A stretch of 51,743 nucleotides of DNA from Nocardia mexicana NBRC 108244 (GTDB lineage: Bacteria; Actinomycetota; Actinomycetes; Mycobacteriales; Mycobacteriaceae). Every line of letters starts with the position of its first letter. Position 1 is the stretch's first letter. The position numbers were made by a program, and so were the translations under genes. This document shows, in pieces, positions 15,575 through 23,911 of this stretch. The DNA is taken from contig NZ_BDBV01000108.1 of the NCBI RefSeq assembly GCF_001613165.1, positions 1-51,743 of the forward strand, in the 5' to 3' direction. The notes below the pieces were generated by a model. The model was not told the origin of the DNA. It did no database searches and was given only the letters and a program-made list of their open reading frames with translations.

Positions 15575-17287
15575 TCAGGGGTTCATTTCGTACGTGTTCG
15601 CGTGCGAGAGGACCTCGGTGTAGATACGGTCGGCGCGGTCCGGATCGGGGATGGGTTTCGTGATCACATCCATAGACCAATGCTGTTGGGCCGCAGTGGA
15701 AGACGACTTCGAGTACAAAGACAGGGCGTACCCGGAGAAGTCGCGGACGAAGATCTCGAAGACGGCATCGATGGTTCCGGCGTCGGTGCCCGAGAGGCTG
15801 GCCTGCTCGAGGATGAGCTGGGTGTAGGGCAGCATCGTGAACAGTTCACCCACCGCCAGTTGGAAATCCAGGTCGGCCAGCTGCGCCTCGGTGGGCGGGG
15901 CCTGCACGGGGAGCTGGACGAACTTCTCGGCCTGCTCGAGGAACAGCGCGACGTTCGGCAGGTGCTTCCACTCCTCGAACGCCGGACGCCAGTCGGTGAA
16001 GCGGACCTTCCCCAGGCCCGCGGCGCCGGGCTGCCGGAACAGCGATTCGTCGTCGCCCGGATCGCGGCGCACCGGAACCGGCGGCAGGGCAACGGGATTG
16101 AACAGGAAGTTCGGCATGAACTTCAGGGTGAGTGCCATGTTGACGTGCGCGGTGCCCTCCAGCCGCGGCATCGAGGCGATGGTGGCGCGGGCGATGGTGA
16201 AGTAGCTGTCCTTCTCGAAACCCTTGGCGGAGATGACATCCAGCAGCTCGTTCAGCGCGCGCTCGGCCTCGCGGGTCACCTTCATCTTGGCGATCGAATT
16301 GAACATGACGAACCGGCGGTCCTCGGGCGTGGAACAGCGCATGTAGTCGATTGCGCGGGCGTGATAGAGCTGCATCGCGGTCAGGCGCAGGTAGTTGTCG
16401 ACGAGCAGCTGCCGCACCTGCCCGAATTCGGTGACCGGATGACCGAACAGGATCTTGTTCGACGCCTGGTTGATCGTCTCGTGGAAGCAGTGCTCGACCA
16501 TCCCGATCGCGACCATGCCGATATTGAACTTGCCGCAATTCACCGCCGCCAGTGCGACATCGAAGGCGCGGCGGCCCGTGTGCAGGATGTCGTCGGCGGC
16601 GACCGGGTAGTTCTCGAGATCGAAGGCACTGACGAAGTTCTGGCCGTGGATGACGTTCTTGACCAGCTTGTAGTTCGGATGGGCACTGTCGGCGACGAAC
16701 CACACATACGCCTCGGGGCCCGCGAGATCGGTGCGGCGGCCGATCACCGGCACGATGCGGGCGACATTGCCGTTGCCGATGTAGTACTTGCCGCCGGTCG
16801 CGGTGAATCCGCCGCTGCCGTCCGGGGTGAGCAGCATGTCGGTGGCGTAGATATCGGCGCCGTGCTCCTTCTCCGACAGGCCGAAGCCGATGATGCCGCC
16901 GCGATCCAGTTCCTCGGCCGCGCGCTGGTGGGCCTTGTCGTTGCCGCTCTGCCAGATGACGGCCAGTCCCAGCGTCGACACGCCCCACGCGTACCAGTAC
17001 TGCGAGCCGTAGAAGCCGGTGATCTCGTTGAACTTCGAGATGAACGCGGTGTCCCAGCGCTTGTCCGGATCGCCCTGCGCGTGCGCGCGCGGCGTGGCGA
17101 AGTACGCGAGGATCCGCGAGTCCGCCAGGAACCGCATCCAGTCGTCGTACCAGACCCCCGCGTGCGCATCCCGGCACAGCGCCCGCTTGCCCTTGGTCTC
17201 GAAGAACTCGACCACCGACCGCAGCAGCTCCCGCGTCTTCGGATCGAACTCGGCGAAGGTCTCGGTCTGGGGATTGAACAGGGGCAT
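15575..17287 (-). CDS. Acyl-CoA dehydrogenase (FadE type)
   Basis: The protein has 570 residues, longer than the classical 380-residue acyl-CoA dehydrogenases. It contains the FAD/acyl-CoA region GFGLSEKEHGADIYATDMLL and GGKYYIGNGNVA, and a C-terminal helical domain with RLEGTAHVNMALTLKF. It should oxidise an acyl-CoA to the trans-2-enoyl-CoA with transfer to ETF. The start ATG at 17287 begins the common N-terminal pattern MPLFNPQTETFAEFDP. It is convergent with the phosphonate operon and follows a TetR gene on the same strand after 272 bases, so lipid degradation under that regulator is possible but unproven. Confidence 0.9.
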   Translation of the reverse strand: MPLFNPQTETFAEFDPKTRELLRSVVEFFETKGKRALCRDAHAGVWYDDWMRFLADSRILAYFATPRAHAQGDPDKRWDTAFISKFNEITGFYGSQYWYAWGVSTLGLAVIWQSGNDKAHQRAAEELDRGGIIGFGLSEKEHGADIYATDMLLTPDGSGGFTATGGKYYIGNGNVARIVPVIGRRTDLAGPEAYVWFVADSAHPNYKLVKNVIHGQNFVSAFDLENYPVAADDILHTGRRAFDVALAAVNCGKFNIGMVAIGMVEHCFHETINQASNKILFGHPVTEFGQVRQLLVDNYLRLTAMQLYHARAIDYMRCSTPEDRRFVMFNSIAKMKVTREAERALNELLDVISAKGFEKDSYFTIARATIASMPRLEGTAHVNMALTLKFMPNFLFNPVALPPVPVRRDPGDDESLFRQPGAAGLGKVRFTDWRPAFEEWKHLPNVALFLEQAEKFVQLPVQAPPTEAQLADLDFQLAVGELFTMLPYTQLILEQASLSGTDAGTIDAVFEIFVRDFSGYALSLYSKSSSTAAQQHWSMDVITKPIPDPDRADRIYTEVLSHANTYEMNP

Positions 17288-17350
17288 GACGGCGGACCTC
17301 TCAAGTGACGGCAGCTGCCTTCAGTCTATGGCCCACCTGTACTTCCAGGG

Positions 17351-17393
17351 TGCTTTTGGCCCGGAATCTCACGGTCGATTCCGGCCAAAAGCA
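17351..17393. repeat. Near-perfect inverted repeat (hairpin)
   Basis: Left arm TGCTTTTGGCCCGGAATC and right arm GATTCCGGCCAAAAGCA pair over 17 bases with one bulged C, around an 8-base loop. It lies between a TetR gene and the acyl-CoA dehydrogenase gene, both on the minus strand. There is no T-run, so a rho-independent terminator is only one possibility; an operator or the end of a small element are others. It abuts the tandem repeat that follows. Confidence 0.75.
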
Positions 17394-17530
17394 CGCCGGA
17401 AATACAAGTGGGTGGGCACGCCGGAAATAAGGAGGGTGGGCGCGCCGGAAATACAGGTGGGTGGGCGCGCCGGAGACAAGGAGGTCGGCTCGCCCGGGGC
17501 AAGGAGGTGAGCGCGCCGGATATGACGGGC
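17391..17530. repeat. Degenerate 23-25 base tandem repeat, about six copies
   Basis: The unit begins GC(A/G)CGCCGG and continues AAATACAAGTGGGTGG with variation. Copies start near 17391, 17416, 17440, 17465, 17488 and 17511. Spacing falls from 25 to 23 bases and the later copies are more diverged. The array occupies the spacer downstream of the TetR stop at 17560. No function is known to me; it could be a minisatellite-like array or multiple regulator sites. Confidence 0.7.
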
Positions 17531-17559
17531 GTTGTGCCGGGGAGCGTGGGTGGGCGGGG

Positions 17560-18180
17560 TCAGTCGCGGTACATGGACCGGTAGGCCGTGATCACCGCGA
17601 CCAGATGCTCGATGATCTGCTCGCGGGTCACCTTCAGCGATCCGTTGAGCCACGCCGAGAACATGCCCGCATTGCCCGACGCCATGGTGACCGCGGCCAG
17701 ACGGCGGCGCATCGGGTCGTCGATGTGGGTGAACAGGTGATCCTGGATGAGCCGGGTGAAGGTGGGCATCACCGCGATCGTGGTCTGGCCCAGGCCGGTG
17801 CTCGAATACGGCTCCACCAGAAACAGCCGCGACTTGCGCGGATCCTCGAGCACCTTGTCCACCAGCACCTGCGCCAGCTGGCGGTCGCGGACCGGGCTGT
17901 CGAGGGCGGCGAACGCGGTCATCGGGGTCAGGAATTCGTCGGCCACCTGGCGGTAGAGCACATCGAGCAGATCGTCGCGCCCGGTGAAGCTCTCGTAGAA
18001 GTAGCGATCGGTGAGATTGGCCTTGCGGCACACCGCGCGCATGGTGACCGCGCCCGCCCCGGCCTCGCCGATCAGGTCCAGGGCCGCCTCGAGCAGCGCG
18101 GTGCGCCGCGCCTCCCGGCGCTCGGTGAGCGTGGTCCCGCCCCAGATGCGCGGTTCGCCGGAGTCCTGACCAGAATGCAC
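17560..18180 (-). CDS. TetR/AcrR family transcriptional regulator
   Basis: The product is 206 residues if started at the GTG at 18180. The N-terminal helix-turn-helix reads ALDLIGEAGAGAVTMRAVCR followed by LTDRYFYESF, typical of TetR. The C-terminal half (RLFLVEPYSS, GNAGMFSAWLNGSL) is the ligand-binding domain. The frame continues upstream to 18276, but that part is Cys/Gly/Arg-rich and overlaps a palindromic region, so a start at 18180 is preferred. It may control the acyl-CoA dehydrogenase gene downstream on the same strand. Confidence 0.85.
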   Translation of the reverse strand: MHSGQDSGEPRIWGGTTLTERREARRTALLEAALDLIGEAGAGAVTMRAVCRKANLTDRYFYESFTGRDDLLDVLYRQVADEFLTPMTAFAALDSPVRDRQLAQVLVDKVLEDPRKSRLFLVEPYSSTGLGQTTIAVMPTFTRLIQDHLFTHIDDPMRRRLAAVTMASGNAGMFSAWLNGSLKVTREQIIEHLVAVITAYRSMYRD

Positions 18181-18248
18181 GCGCTCAACCCTAACGCCCC
18201 GCGCCCCAGGCCCGGAGCACCACCGCCCCGCCCATCCGCACACCGCGT

Positions 18249-18326
18249 TTCCCGCACCCCGTGCACGTTCCCGCACCCACTACAGCGCCCTGCAAGGTAT
18301 GCGTGAACATGCAAGGAGTGCGGCAA
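18249..18326. repeat. Imperfect palindrome with TTCCCGCAC ends
   Basis: Left arm 18249-18275 and right arm 18300-18326 are inverted copies with 22 of 27 positions matching, around a 24-base loop. The arms read TTCCCGCACC...GCACG and its complement. It lies upstream of the TetR gene. The same half-sites occur in the next palindrome and near 33.7 kb, so it belongs to a dispersed repeat family. Confidence 0.7.
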
Positions 18327-18384
18327 TACCGGCCGCCCACACCATGCTGCCTAGCCGGTCGGCTCAGGCAATGGCCTGGTGCCT

Positions 18385-18468
18385 GCATTCGCGCACCCCG
18401 TGCATGTTCCCGCACTCATTGCGGGGCCTTGCAGGGCGTGCGGGAATATGCACGGGGTGCGCGAATGC
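18385..18468. repeat. 31-base inverted repeat, one mismatch
   Basis: Left arm 18385-18415 (starting GCATTCGCGCACCCCGTGCA) and right arm 18438-18468 are inverted copies with a single mismatch and a 22-base loop. It lies 11 bases beyond the stop of the minus-strand antiporter gene, so it may end that transcript, but there is no T-run. It shares the core CGCACCCCGTGCA and the TTCCCGCAC half-site with the palindrome at 18249-18326. Confidence 0.8.
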
Positions 18469-18478
18469 ATGGAGTGCG

Positions 18479-20416
18479 TCAGCCGAGGAGTTCGTCGATG
18501 TAGCACCAGCGCCATTTCTCGCCGGGTTCGACGCTGCGCATGACCGGGTGGCCGGTGTCGCGGAAGTGGTTGGTGGCGTGGTTGCCGGGGGAGGAGTCGC
18601 AGCAGGCGACGTGGCCGCACGACAGGCACATGCGCAGGTGGACCCAGGTGAGGCCCTCGGCGACGCATTCCGAGCAGACGTCGGGGGTGTCGGGGATGCA
18701 GGTGTGCGGGGCGGCGCGCAGGTGGTCGCAGTCGCCGACGGCCGGGGCGCGCAGCGGGGCGCTGGAATCGCTGTCGGCCTCGACGATCCGGTCGATGGTC
18801 GACTCCTCCATATCCAGCACCGCCATCACGTGCTCGAGCACCTCGTGGTCGACCGTGCCCGAATCCCGTACGCGCAGCACGGTTTCGCGTTCGGCGCGCA
18901 GCATCGCCAGCCGCAGCCGGCGGTATTCGCCGCTCGGGGTCACGCGCACCGATTCCGACCGGCCCAGCTGCTCCCAGGCGGCGAAGGCGCGGCGCGAGAC
19001 CCGGTCGCGCAGCGCCGTCACGATCTCCGGCGGGGTCTCGGGGGCGATCTCCGATTCCAGCGCCTCGAGCCCCGCGGCGGTGGCCTGCTGCAGCAGATTC
19101 GCCTCCTGCAGCGCGTCCTCGGCGCGGCTGGGCCCGCGCAGCCGCAGCACCCGCACCAGCGCGGGCAGCGAAATGCCCTGCAGCAGCAGGGTTCCGCCGA
19201 CCACCACCAGCGCCAGCAGCTTCAGCGTCGCCAGCTGCGGCGTGTCCTCCGGCAGCAGCAGCGCCGCGGCGAGGGTGACCACGCCGCGCATGCCCGACCA
19301 CGACACCACCGCTGGGCCGGTCCAGGCGGGCTTCGGTTTCCCGCCCGGCGGGAGCGACGCGCCCGGAGGCGGCAGCCTGCGTAACCACGGAGGGCGCCGC
19401 GTACGCCGCCGTTGAACACCGCGGGATTCGACGAACCACGCGAAGTAGGTCGCCGGGAACACCCAGACCGGGCGCACCACGACCACGGTCGCCAGCACCG
19501 CCGCACACGTGAGCACGATCGTGCCGCGGTCGAGGCCGCTGTTCCAGGCGTCCTCGACGATATGGCGCACCTGCAGCCCGATCAGCAGGAAAACCGCGCT
19601 CTCCAGCAGGAATTGGATGGTGCGCCAGTTGGTGCGCTCGGCGATGCGCGAGGCCGCGGTCTGCCACACCGGCGCGCCCTGGCCCAGGATCAGGCCGCAC
19701 ACCACCACCGACATCACGCCCGAGGCGTGCGCGGCCTCGGCGGGCAGATACGCCGCGAACGGCGCCAGCAGCGACAGGCTGGTATCGAGCACCGGATCGG
19801 TGATGCGGCGGCGCAGCACCGCCAGCACCCCGGCCGCCACCACACCGATGAGCGCGCCGCCGCCGGCCGCGTAGAGGAAGTCGCCGCCCGCCTGCCAGAT
19901 ACTGAAACTCCCGGCCATCGCGGCGATCGCAGTGCGCAGCGACACCAGCGCGGTGGCGTCGTTGAACAGCGACTCGCCCTCGAGCAGCGTCACGATGCGC
20001 CGCGGCATGCCGACCCGCCGCGCCACCGCCGTGGCGGCCACCGCATCCGGCGGGGCGACGACCGCGCCGATCGCCACCGCCGCCGCGAACGGCACCCCCA
20101 GCAGCCACCAGACCACCACGGCCACCGCGAATGTGGTGAACAGCACCAGCCCCACCGACAGCAGGGTGATCGACAACTTCTTCGGCCGGAACTCGATCAG
20201 CGAGGTGTTGATGGCCGCCGTATACAGCAGCGGCGGCAGCAGCCCGAGCAGCACCAGCTCCGGATTGATATCGACCTGCGGGATGAACGGCAGATACGAG
20301 GCGATCACCCCGGCGATGGTGAGCGCCAGAGGTTCGGCCATACCCAGCCGCCTCGCCAGCGCCGCCAGCGCGACAGCGACAGCGACCAGGATCACCAATC
20401 CCGCTGCGATATGCAC
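18479..20416 (-). CDS. CPA1 Na+/H+ antiporter fused to a UBP-type zinc finger
   Basis: About 430 N-terminal residues of this 645-residue protein form a sodium/proton exchanger with about 12 membrane segments. It has LLPPLLYTAAIN, GAVVAPPDAVAATA, LEGESLFNDATALV (acidic ion-site motif) and WSGMRGVVTLAAALLLP. A helical cytosolic region follows. The last about 80 residues are a UBP-type zinc finger with CDHL, CSEC, CLSCGHVACCD and HATNHFRDTGHPV. Such zinc fingers bind ubiquitin tails in eukaryotes and have no ubiquitin partner in most bacteria, so the role is unclear; it may sense ligand or C-termini. The start is GTG at 20416. Confidence 0.92.
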   Translation of the reverse strand: MHIAAGLVILVAVAVALAALARRLGMAEPLALTIAGVIASYLPFIPQVDINPELVLLGLLPPLLYTAAINTSLIEFRPKKLSITLLSVGLVLFTTFAVAVVVWWLLGVPFAAAVAIGAVVAPPDAVAATAVARRVGMPRRIVTLLEGESLFNDATALVSLRTAIAAMAGSFSIWQAGGDFLYAAGGGALIGVVAAGVLAVLRRRITDPVLDTSLSLLAPFAAYLPAEAAHASGVMSVVVCGLILGQGAPVWQTAASRIAERTNWRTIQFLLESAVFLLIGLQVRHIVEDAWNSGLDRGTIVLTCAAVLATVVVVRPVWVFPATYFAWFVESRGVQRRRTRRPPWLRRLPPPGASLPPGGKPKPAWTGPAVVSWSGMRGVVTLAAALLLPEDTPQLATLKLLALVVVGGTLLLQGISLPALVRVLRLRGPSRAEDALQEANLLQQATAAGLEALESEIAPETPPEIVTALRDRVSRRAFAAWEQLGRSESVRVTPSGEYRRLRLAMLRAERETVLRVRDSGTVDHEVLEHVMAVLDMEESTIDRIVEADSDSSAPLRAPAVGDCDHLRAAPHTCIPDTPDVCSECVAEGLTWVHLRMCLSCGHVACCDSSPGNHATNHFRDTGHPVMRSVEPGEKWRWCYIDELLG

Positions 20417-20595
20417 CCGCCCATCGTGCCAGCAGGCGTCGCGACCAGCGCAATCGGTTGGCGTCCGCGGCGAGTCACCTAGAGTACGGGCGACCCACCG
20501 CCCGGGATCTCATCTGGACCCTCGAGTGTTGGTGATGGCTACCGACGTCGCCGACCGATCATTGTTGTCAGTGGCCTGTGTCACACTCGCTGGCG

Positions 20596-22026
20596 ATGAG
20601 CCGCCACACCACCTTCCGATACTGCCTCGACCCCACCGTCGAGCAGCAGCGGGCGCTGGCGCGGCATGCCGGTGCGTCGCGGTTCGCGTTCAACAAGTCC
20701 CTGGACTTCGTGAAAACCGCACTCGGTCAGCGTAAGACCGATCCTGGGCATCCCGTGCCTTGGACTGGGTTCAGCTTGATCAACGCCTTCAACGGATGGA
20801 AGAAGACCGAAGCTGCCGGACGAGTGATTGCCGTGAACGAGGACGGCGTTGCCGAGATCGAGGTAACCGGATTGGCATGGCGGGACGAAGTGTCCCAGCA
20901 GGTATTCGAGGAGGGCGCCGTCGACTGCGGTCGCGCCCTGACTGCGTTCTCCGACTCCCGCACCGGCAAACGCAGTGGTAAGAAAGTCGGGTTCCCCCGC
21001 CTCAAGAGGAAACACGCCACCATTCCGTCGTTTCGTCTGCGAAACAAGACGTCGAAGTCCGGTCGCGCGGGGATTCGGGTCGGTGAGAATGGCATTCAAC
21101 GATCGGTGACCCTGCCGTGCCTTGGAACCGTCCGGGTCCGGCAGGACACTCGTCATCTGCGGCGGATGCTCGGCAAAGGACGCGCGAAGATCCTCTTTGC
21201 CACTGTCGTCTTTCGCGCGGGCCGCTGGCAGATCAGCGTCACCACGGAGGCCGCAGAACTGCACTCCGCCCGTCAGCATCGGCCACCTGCGGGTGATGGC
21301 CCGTGGGTGGGGGTCGACCGTGGATTATCGGCATTCTTGGTCACCGCGACCTTGGACGGATCCGAGGTCACTCGTATCGATAACCCGCCCAAACCACTTG
21401 CTGCCGGGCTGGCGCGGCAGCGGCGGCTGGCGAAATCGTTGTCCCGCAAACGGAAAGGATCCCGCAACCGCAAGGATGCCGCCGCTCGGCTGGCACGCCA
21501 TCACCACCACGTTGCCAATATTCGCCGTCACTTCCTGCACCAGGTAGCGAACCGACTGGTCAAAACCCACGACCGGCTCGTCATCGAAGACCTGCACGTG
21601 GCGGGCATGCTCCGCAATCACCGCCTGGCGCGCGCGATCGGTGATGCCGGATGGGCCGACTTCGCACGCCTTTTACGCTACAAACAGCAGTGGCGCAACG
21701 GCGCTGTTGTCACCGCTGACCGGTGGTACCCGTCGAGCAAACGCTGCTCGACATGCGGGATCATCAATCACGGGCTCACTCTGGCGGATCGAGTATTCGT
21801 CTGCGGGTGCGGATTTCGCGCTGACCGTGACCATAATGCGGCGGTCAACCTCGCGGCATGGCCGTTGATCCGCCATCAAGACTCTTCACGATCCCCGGAC
21901 CCCCAAGCAGGAGGCCGGGTAACCAATGCTCGCCGACGGGAAGGCGCTGACCGGCACCCTGCAGGTGCCGGTGAAACCAGCCCGGAAGACGCGGGAACCG
22001 ACGGACACGCCACGACAGCGGCGTGA
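20596..22026 (+). CDS. tnpB: TnpB-family RNA-guided nuclease (IS200/IS605 or IS607 type)
   Basis: The 476-residue product shows an intact RuvC-like nuclease: Asp241 in GVDRGLSAF, Glu331 in VIEDLHVAG and Asp412 in DRDHNAAVN. A zinc ribbon (CSTCG...CGCG) lies before the last Asp. The N-terminus RYCLDPTVEQQRALARHAG is the usual TnpB opening. TnpB proteins are guided by an omega-RNA made from the element's right end and cut next to a short motif at the left end. No TnpA or serine recombinase is adjacent, so this is a solo copy. The ATG at 20596 fits the family N-terminus; a GTG at 20578 is the alternative. Confidence 0.92.
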   Translation: MSRHTTFRYCLDPTVEQQRALARHAGASRFAFNKSLDFVKTALGQRKTDPGHPVPWTGFSLINAFNGWKKTEAAGRVIAVNEDGVAEIEVTGLAWRDEVSQQVFEEGAVDCGRALTAFSDSRTGKRSGKKVGFPRLKRKHATIPSFRLRNKTSKSGRAGIRVGENGIQRSVTLPCLGTVRVRQDTRHLRRMLGKGRAKILFATVVFRAGRWQISVTTEAAELHSARQHRPPAGDGPWVGVDRGLSAFLVTATLDGSEVTRIDNPPKPLAAGLARQRRLAKSLSRKRKGSRNRKDAAARLARHHHHVANIRRHFLHQVANRLVKTHDRLVIEDLHVAGMLRNHRLARAIGDAGWADFARLLRYKQQWRNGAVVTADRWYPSSKRCSTCGIINHGLTLADRVFVCGCGFRADRDHNAAVNLAAWPLIRHQDSSRSPDPQAGGRVTNARRREGADRHPAGAGETSPEDAGTDGHATTAA

Positions 22027-22057
22027 ATCGCGGACGCCCGAGAAGGGCGGTGTCTGA
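21890..22057 (+). ncRNA. Candidate omega-RNA (reRNA) of the TnpB element
   Basis: The last about 140 bases of tnpB and the short sequence after its stop are rich in small hairpins. Examples are CACCTGCAGGTG-type pairing near 21957-21972 and CGCCCGAGAAGGGCG at about 22034-22048. In known TnpB systems this region is transcribed as the scaffold, with the guide lying just beyond the element's right end. The end could lie near 22050-22065, making the following about 20 bases the guide. The limits are inference, and expression is unknown. Confidence 0.4.
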
Positions 22058-22079
22058 CCGGCCAACATGGCTCAGACAC
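22050..22079. repeat. Perfect 8-base inverted repeat after tnpB
   Basis: GTGTCTGA at 22050-22057 pairs exactly with TCAGACAC at 22072-22079, around a 14-base loop. It lies between the tnpB stop and the coiled-coil gene. It could be the right-end structure of the TnpB element, a terminator, or an operator of the small gene that starts at 22096. Confidence 0.6.
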
Positions 22080-22095
22080 GCTGTAAGATCGCTGG

Positions 22096-22389
22096 ATGTC
22101 CGCCACCCTCGCCGAACTCGAAGCCCGCATCGCCGCGCTGGAGGCCGATCGCGCGGATTACAAGGCGGTGCTGTCGATGGTCAATGTGCTGGGCCAGCAG
22201 ACGCGCGAGCGCATCGCCGTGCTCGACAAGACGATCGACGGCGTGGAGCAGCGGCTGACGGCGCATATCGACGGGATCGAGGAGCGGCTGGCCGGGAAGA
22301 TCGGCGAGACCAACGCCCGCGTGCGCTCCATCGAGGAGAACGTGGCCGAGATCAAGGATCTGCTGCTCCAGGCGCTCGACAGGCGCTGA
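22096..22389 (+). CDS. Small coiled-coil protein
   Basis: This 97-residue protein is almost entirely heptad-like: LAELEARIAALEADRADYKA at the N-terminus, then DKTIDGVEQRLTAHIDGIEERLAGKIGE and SIEENVAEIKDLLLQAL. It has no Cys, signal peptide or membrane segment. It should form an oligomeric coiled coil in the cytosol. It lies 52 bases before a RodA/FtsW-type gene on the same strand, so the two may be cotranscribed. No family was recognised. Confidence 0.75.
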   Translation: MSATLAELEARIAALEADRADYKAVLSMVNVLGQQTRERIAVLDKTIDGVEQRLTAHIDGIEERLAGKIGETNARVRSIEENVAEIKDLLLQALDRR

Positions 22390-22441
22390 GCGCCCCGGCG
22401 CCGTCAACGCCCGTTTCACATTCGGACGCATACTGGTTGAC

Positions 22442-23908
22442 GTGAGCGCGTTTCGAGAGAGTTCCTCGTCGGGACCTATCGGTGCGATATCCGGGCCGAT
22501 CGGCCGCCGCAATCCGCGCCGCGCCGAACTGGTGCTCTGCGCGGCCGCGGTCGCGCTGGTGGTGATCGCCGCGCTGGGCATGTCGGCGGCCGCGGGCGGC
22601 GAGGGCGGTGGATCGATGCGCTGGGCGCTGATCGTGTTCGCGGGCCTGGTGCTGCTGGCCCACCTGGCGGTGCGGCAACTGGCGCCGCGGGCCGACCCGG
22701 TGCTGCTGCCGTGCGTGACGGTGCTCAACGGGCTGGGCCTGGTGCTCATCGACCGGCTCGACCGGGCCGAGGCGGCCACCGCGGTGGCGCTGGGCAAACC
22801 CGCGCCCGCACCCGACGCCGCCCACCAATTGATCTGGACCGCGGGCGGAATCGCGCTGTTCGCACTGGTGCTCCTGGTCGTGCGCCACCACGCCCAGCCC
22901 GCCCGCTACGCCTACACCTGCGGGCTCGCGGGCCTGGTGCTGCTGCTGATTCCCGCCGTGCTGCCGTCGCGATTCAGTGAGGTCAACGGCGGCAAGAGCT
23001 GGATCATGTTCTCCGGGTTCTCGATTCAGCCGGGCGAGTTCGCGAAGGTACTGCTGCTGGTGTTCGTCGCCGGATTCCTGGTCACCAACCGGGACCTGTT
23101 CGGCGCCGCCGGGAAACACTTCCTGGGCATGACGGTGCCGCGGCTGCGCGATCTGGGACCGCTGCTGCTGGTGACGTTCGTCTCGGTGCTGGTGCTGGTG
23201 TACGAGAAGAACCTGGGATTCTCGCTGCTGGTGTTCGGCACCGTCCTGGCCATGCTGTACATCGCGACCCGGCGCTCCTCCTGGCTGCTGATCGGCATCG
23301 GGATGTTCGCGCTGGGCGCGGTGATCGCCTACAACCTGTTCGGCCATGTGCGGGTGCGGGTTCGGGTGTGGCAGGACCCGATGGACACTTATTACACCAA
23401 CGGCTACCAGATCGCGCAGGCGCTGTTCGGGCTCGGCACCGGCGGGCTGTCGGGCACGGGACTGGGGGCGGGCCGCCCGCAGGAGGTGCCGTTCGCCAAG
23501 ACCGACTTCATCATCTCCACCATCGGCGAGGAGCTGGGGCTGATCGGCCTGACGGCGGTGATCCTGCTGTTCACCATCCTCACGCTGCGCGGCTTCACCG
23601 CGGCCCTGGCCACCCGGGACTCCTTCGGCAAGCTACTGGGCGGCGGGCTGGCGTTCTCGCTGGGCTGGCAGCTGTTCGTGGTGGTCGGCGGCGTCACGAA
23701 ACTGATTCCGCTGACCGGCCTCACCACGCCGTTCATGTCCTACGGCGGATCGTCGCTGCTGGCCAACTACGTCATCGTCGCGCTGCTGATGCGCATCTCG
23801 CACGACGCCCGCACCGGTGCGACGCCCGCCCCGCCGCCGGTGGCGCCCATCGCCGAGGCGATGACCGAGCACATCCGGCAGAGCGGGGTCGTGCGCCGCG
23901 ACCAGTGA
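22442..23908 (+). CDS. SEDS family peptidoglycan glycosyltransferase (RodA/FtsW type)
   Basis: The 488-residue product has about ten membrane segments and SEDS motifs: SEVNGGKSWI (usually NGA.RWI), SIQPGEFAKVLLLVFVAGFL, TDFIISTIGEELGLIG (containing the conserved loop Asp) and PFMSYGGSSLLANYV. SEDS proteins polymerise lipid II into glycan strands with a partner penicillin-binding protein. The sequence is closest in style to actinobacterial RodA, but no penicillin-binding protein, pknA/pknB or pstP gene is adjacent. It is therefore probably an extra paralogue. The start is GTG at 22442. Confidence 0.88.
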   Translation: MSAFRESSSSGPIGAISGPIGRRNPRRAELVLCAAAVALVVIAALGMSAAAGGEGGGSMRWALIVFAGLVLLAHLAVRQLAPRADPVLLPCVTVLNGLGLVLIDRLDRAEAATAVALGKPAPAPDAAHQLIWTAGGIALFALVLLVVRHHAQPARYAYTCGLAGLVLLLIPAVLPSRFSEVNGGKSWIMFSGFSIQPGEFAKVLLLVFVAGFLVTNRDLFGAAGKHFLGMTVPRLRDLGPLLLVTFVSVLVLVYEKNLGFSLLVFGTVLAMLYIATRRSSWLLIGIGMFALGAVIAYNLFGHVRVRVRVWQDPMDTYYTNGYQIAQALFGLGTGGLSGTGLGAGRPQEVPFAKTDFIISTIGEELGLIGLTAVILLFTILTLRGFTAALATRDSFGKLLGGGLAFSLGWQLFVVVGGVTKLIPLTGLTTPFMSYGGSSLLANYVIVALLMRISHDARTGATPAPPPVAPIAEAMTEHIRQSGVVRRDQ

Positions 23909-23911
23909 GGA

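Noticed and set aside
7369..15680. Very long open frames on the minus strand opposite the phosphonate operon
   Set aside because: They are low-complexity Arg/His/Gly-rich translations produced by high GC content and lack domain motifs; the plus-strand frames contain clear families and coupled starts.
17391..17530. CRISPR array
   Set aside because: The repeats are degenerate and directly adjacent with no unique spacers, and no cas genes are present.
18181..18276. N-terminal extension of the TetR regulator to 18276
   Set aside because: The extra residues are Cys/Gly/Arg-rich, overlap a palindrome and precede the usual TetR start; the GTG at 18180 fits the family better.
20417..20595. A TnpA or serine recombinase gene next to tnpB
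   Set aside because: The stretch before tnpB is too short and contains no transposase frame; the other side is a coiled-coil gene.
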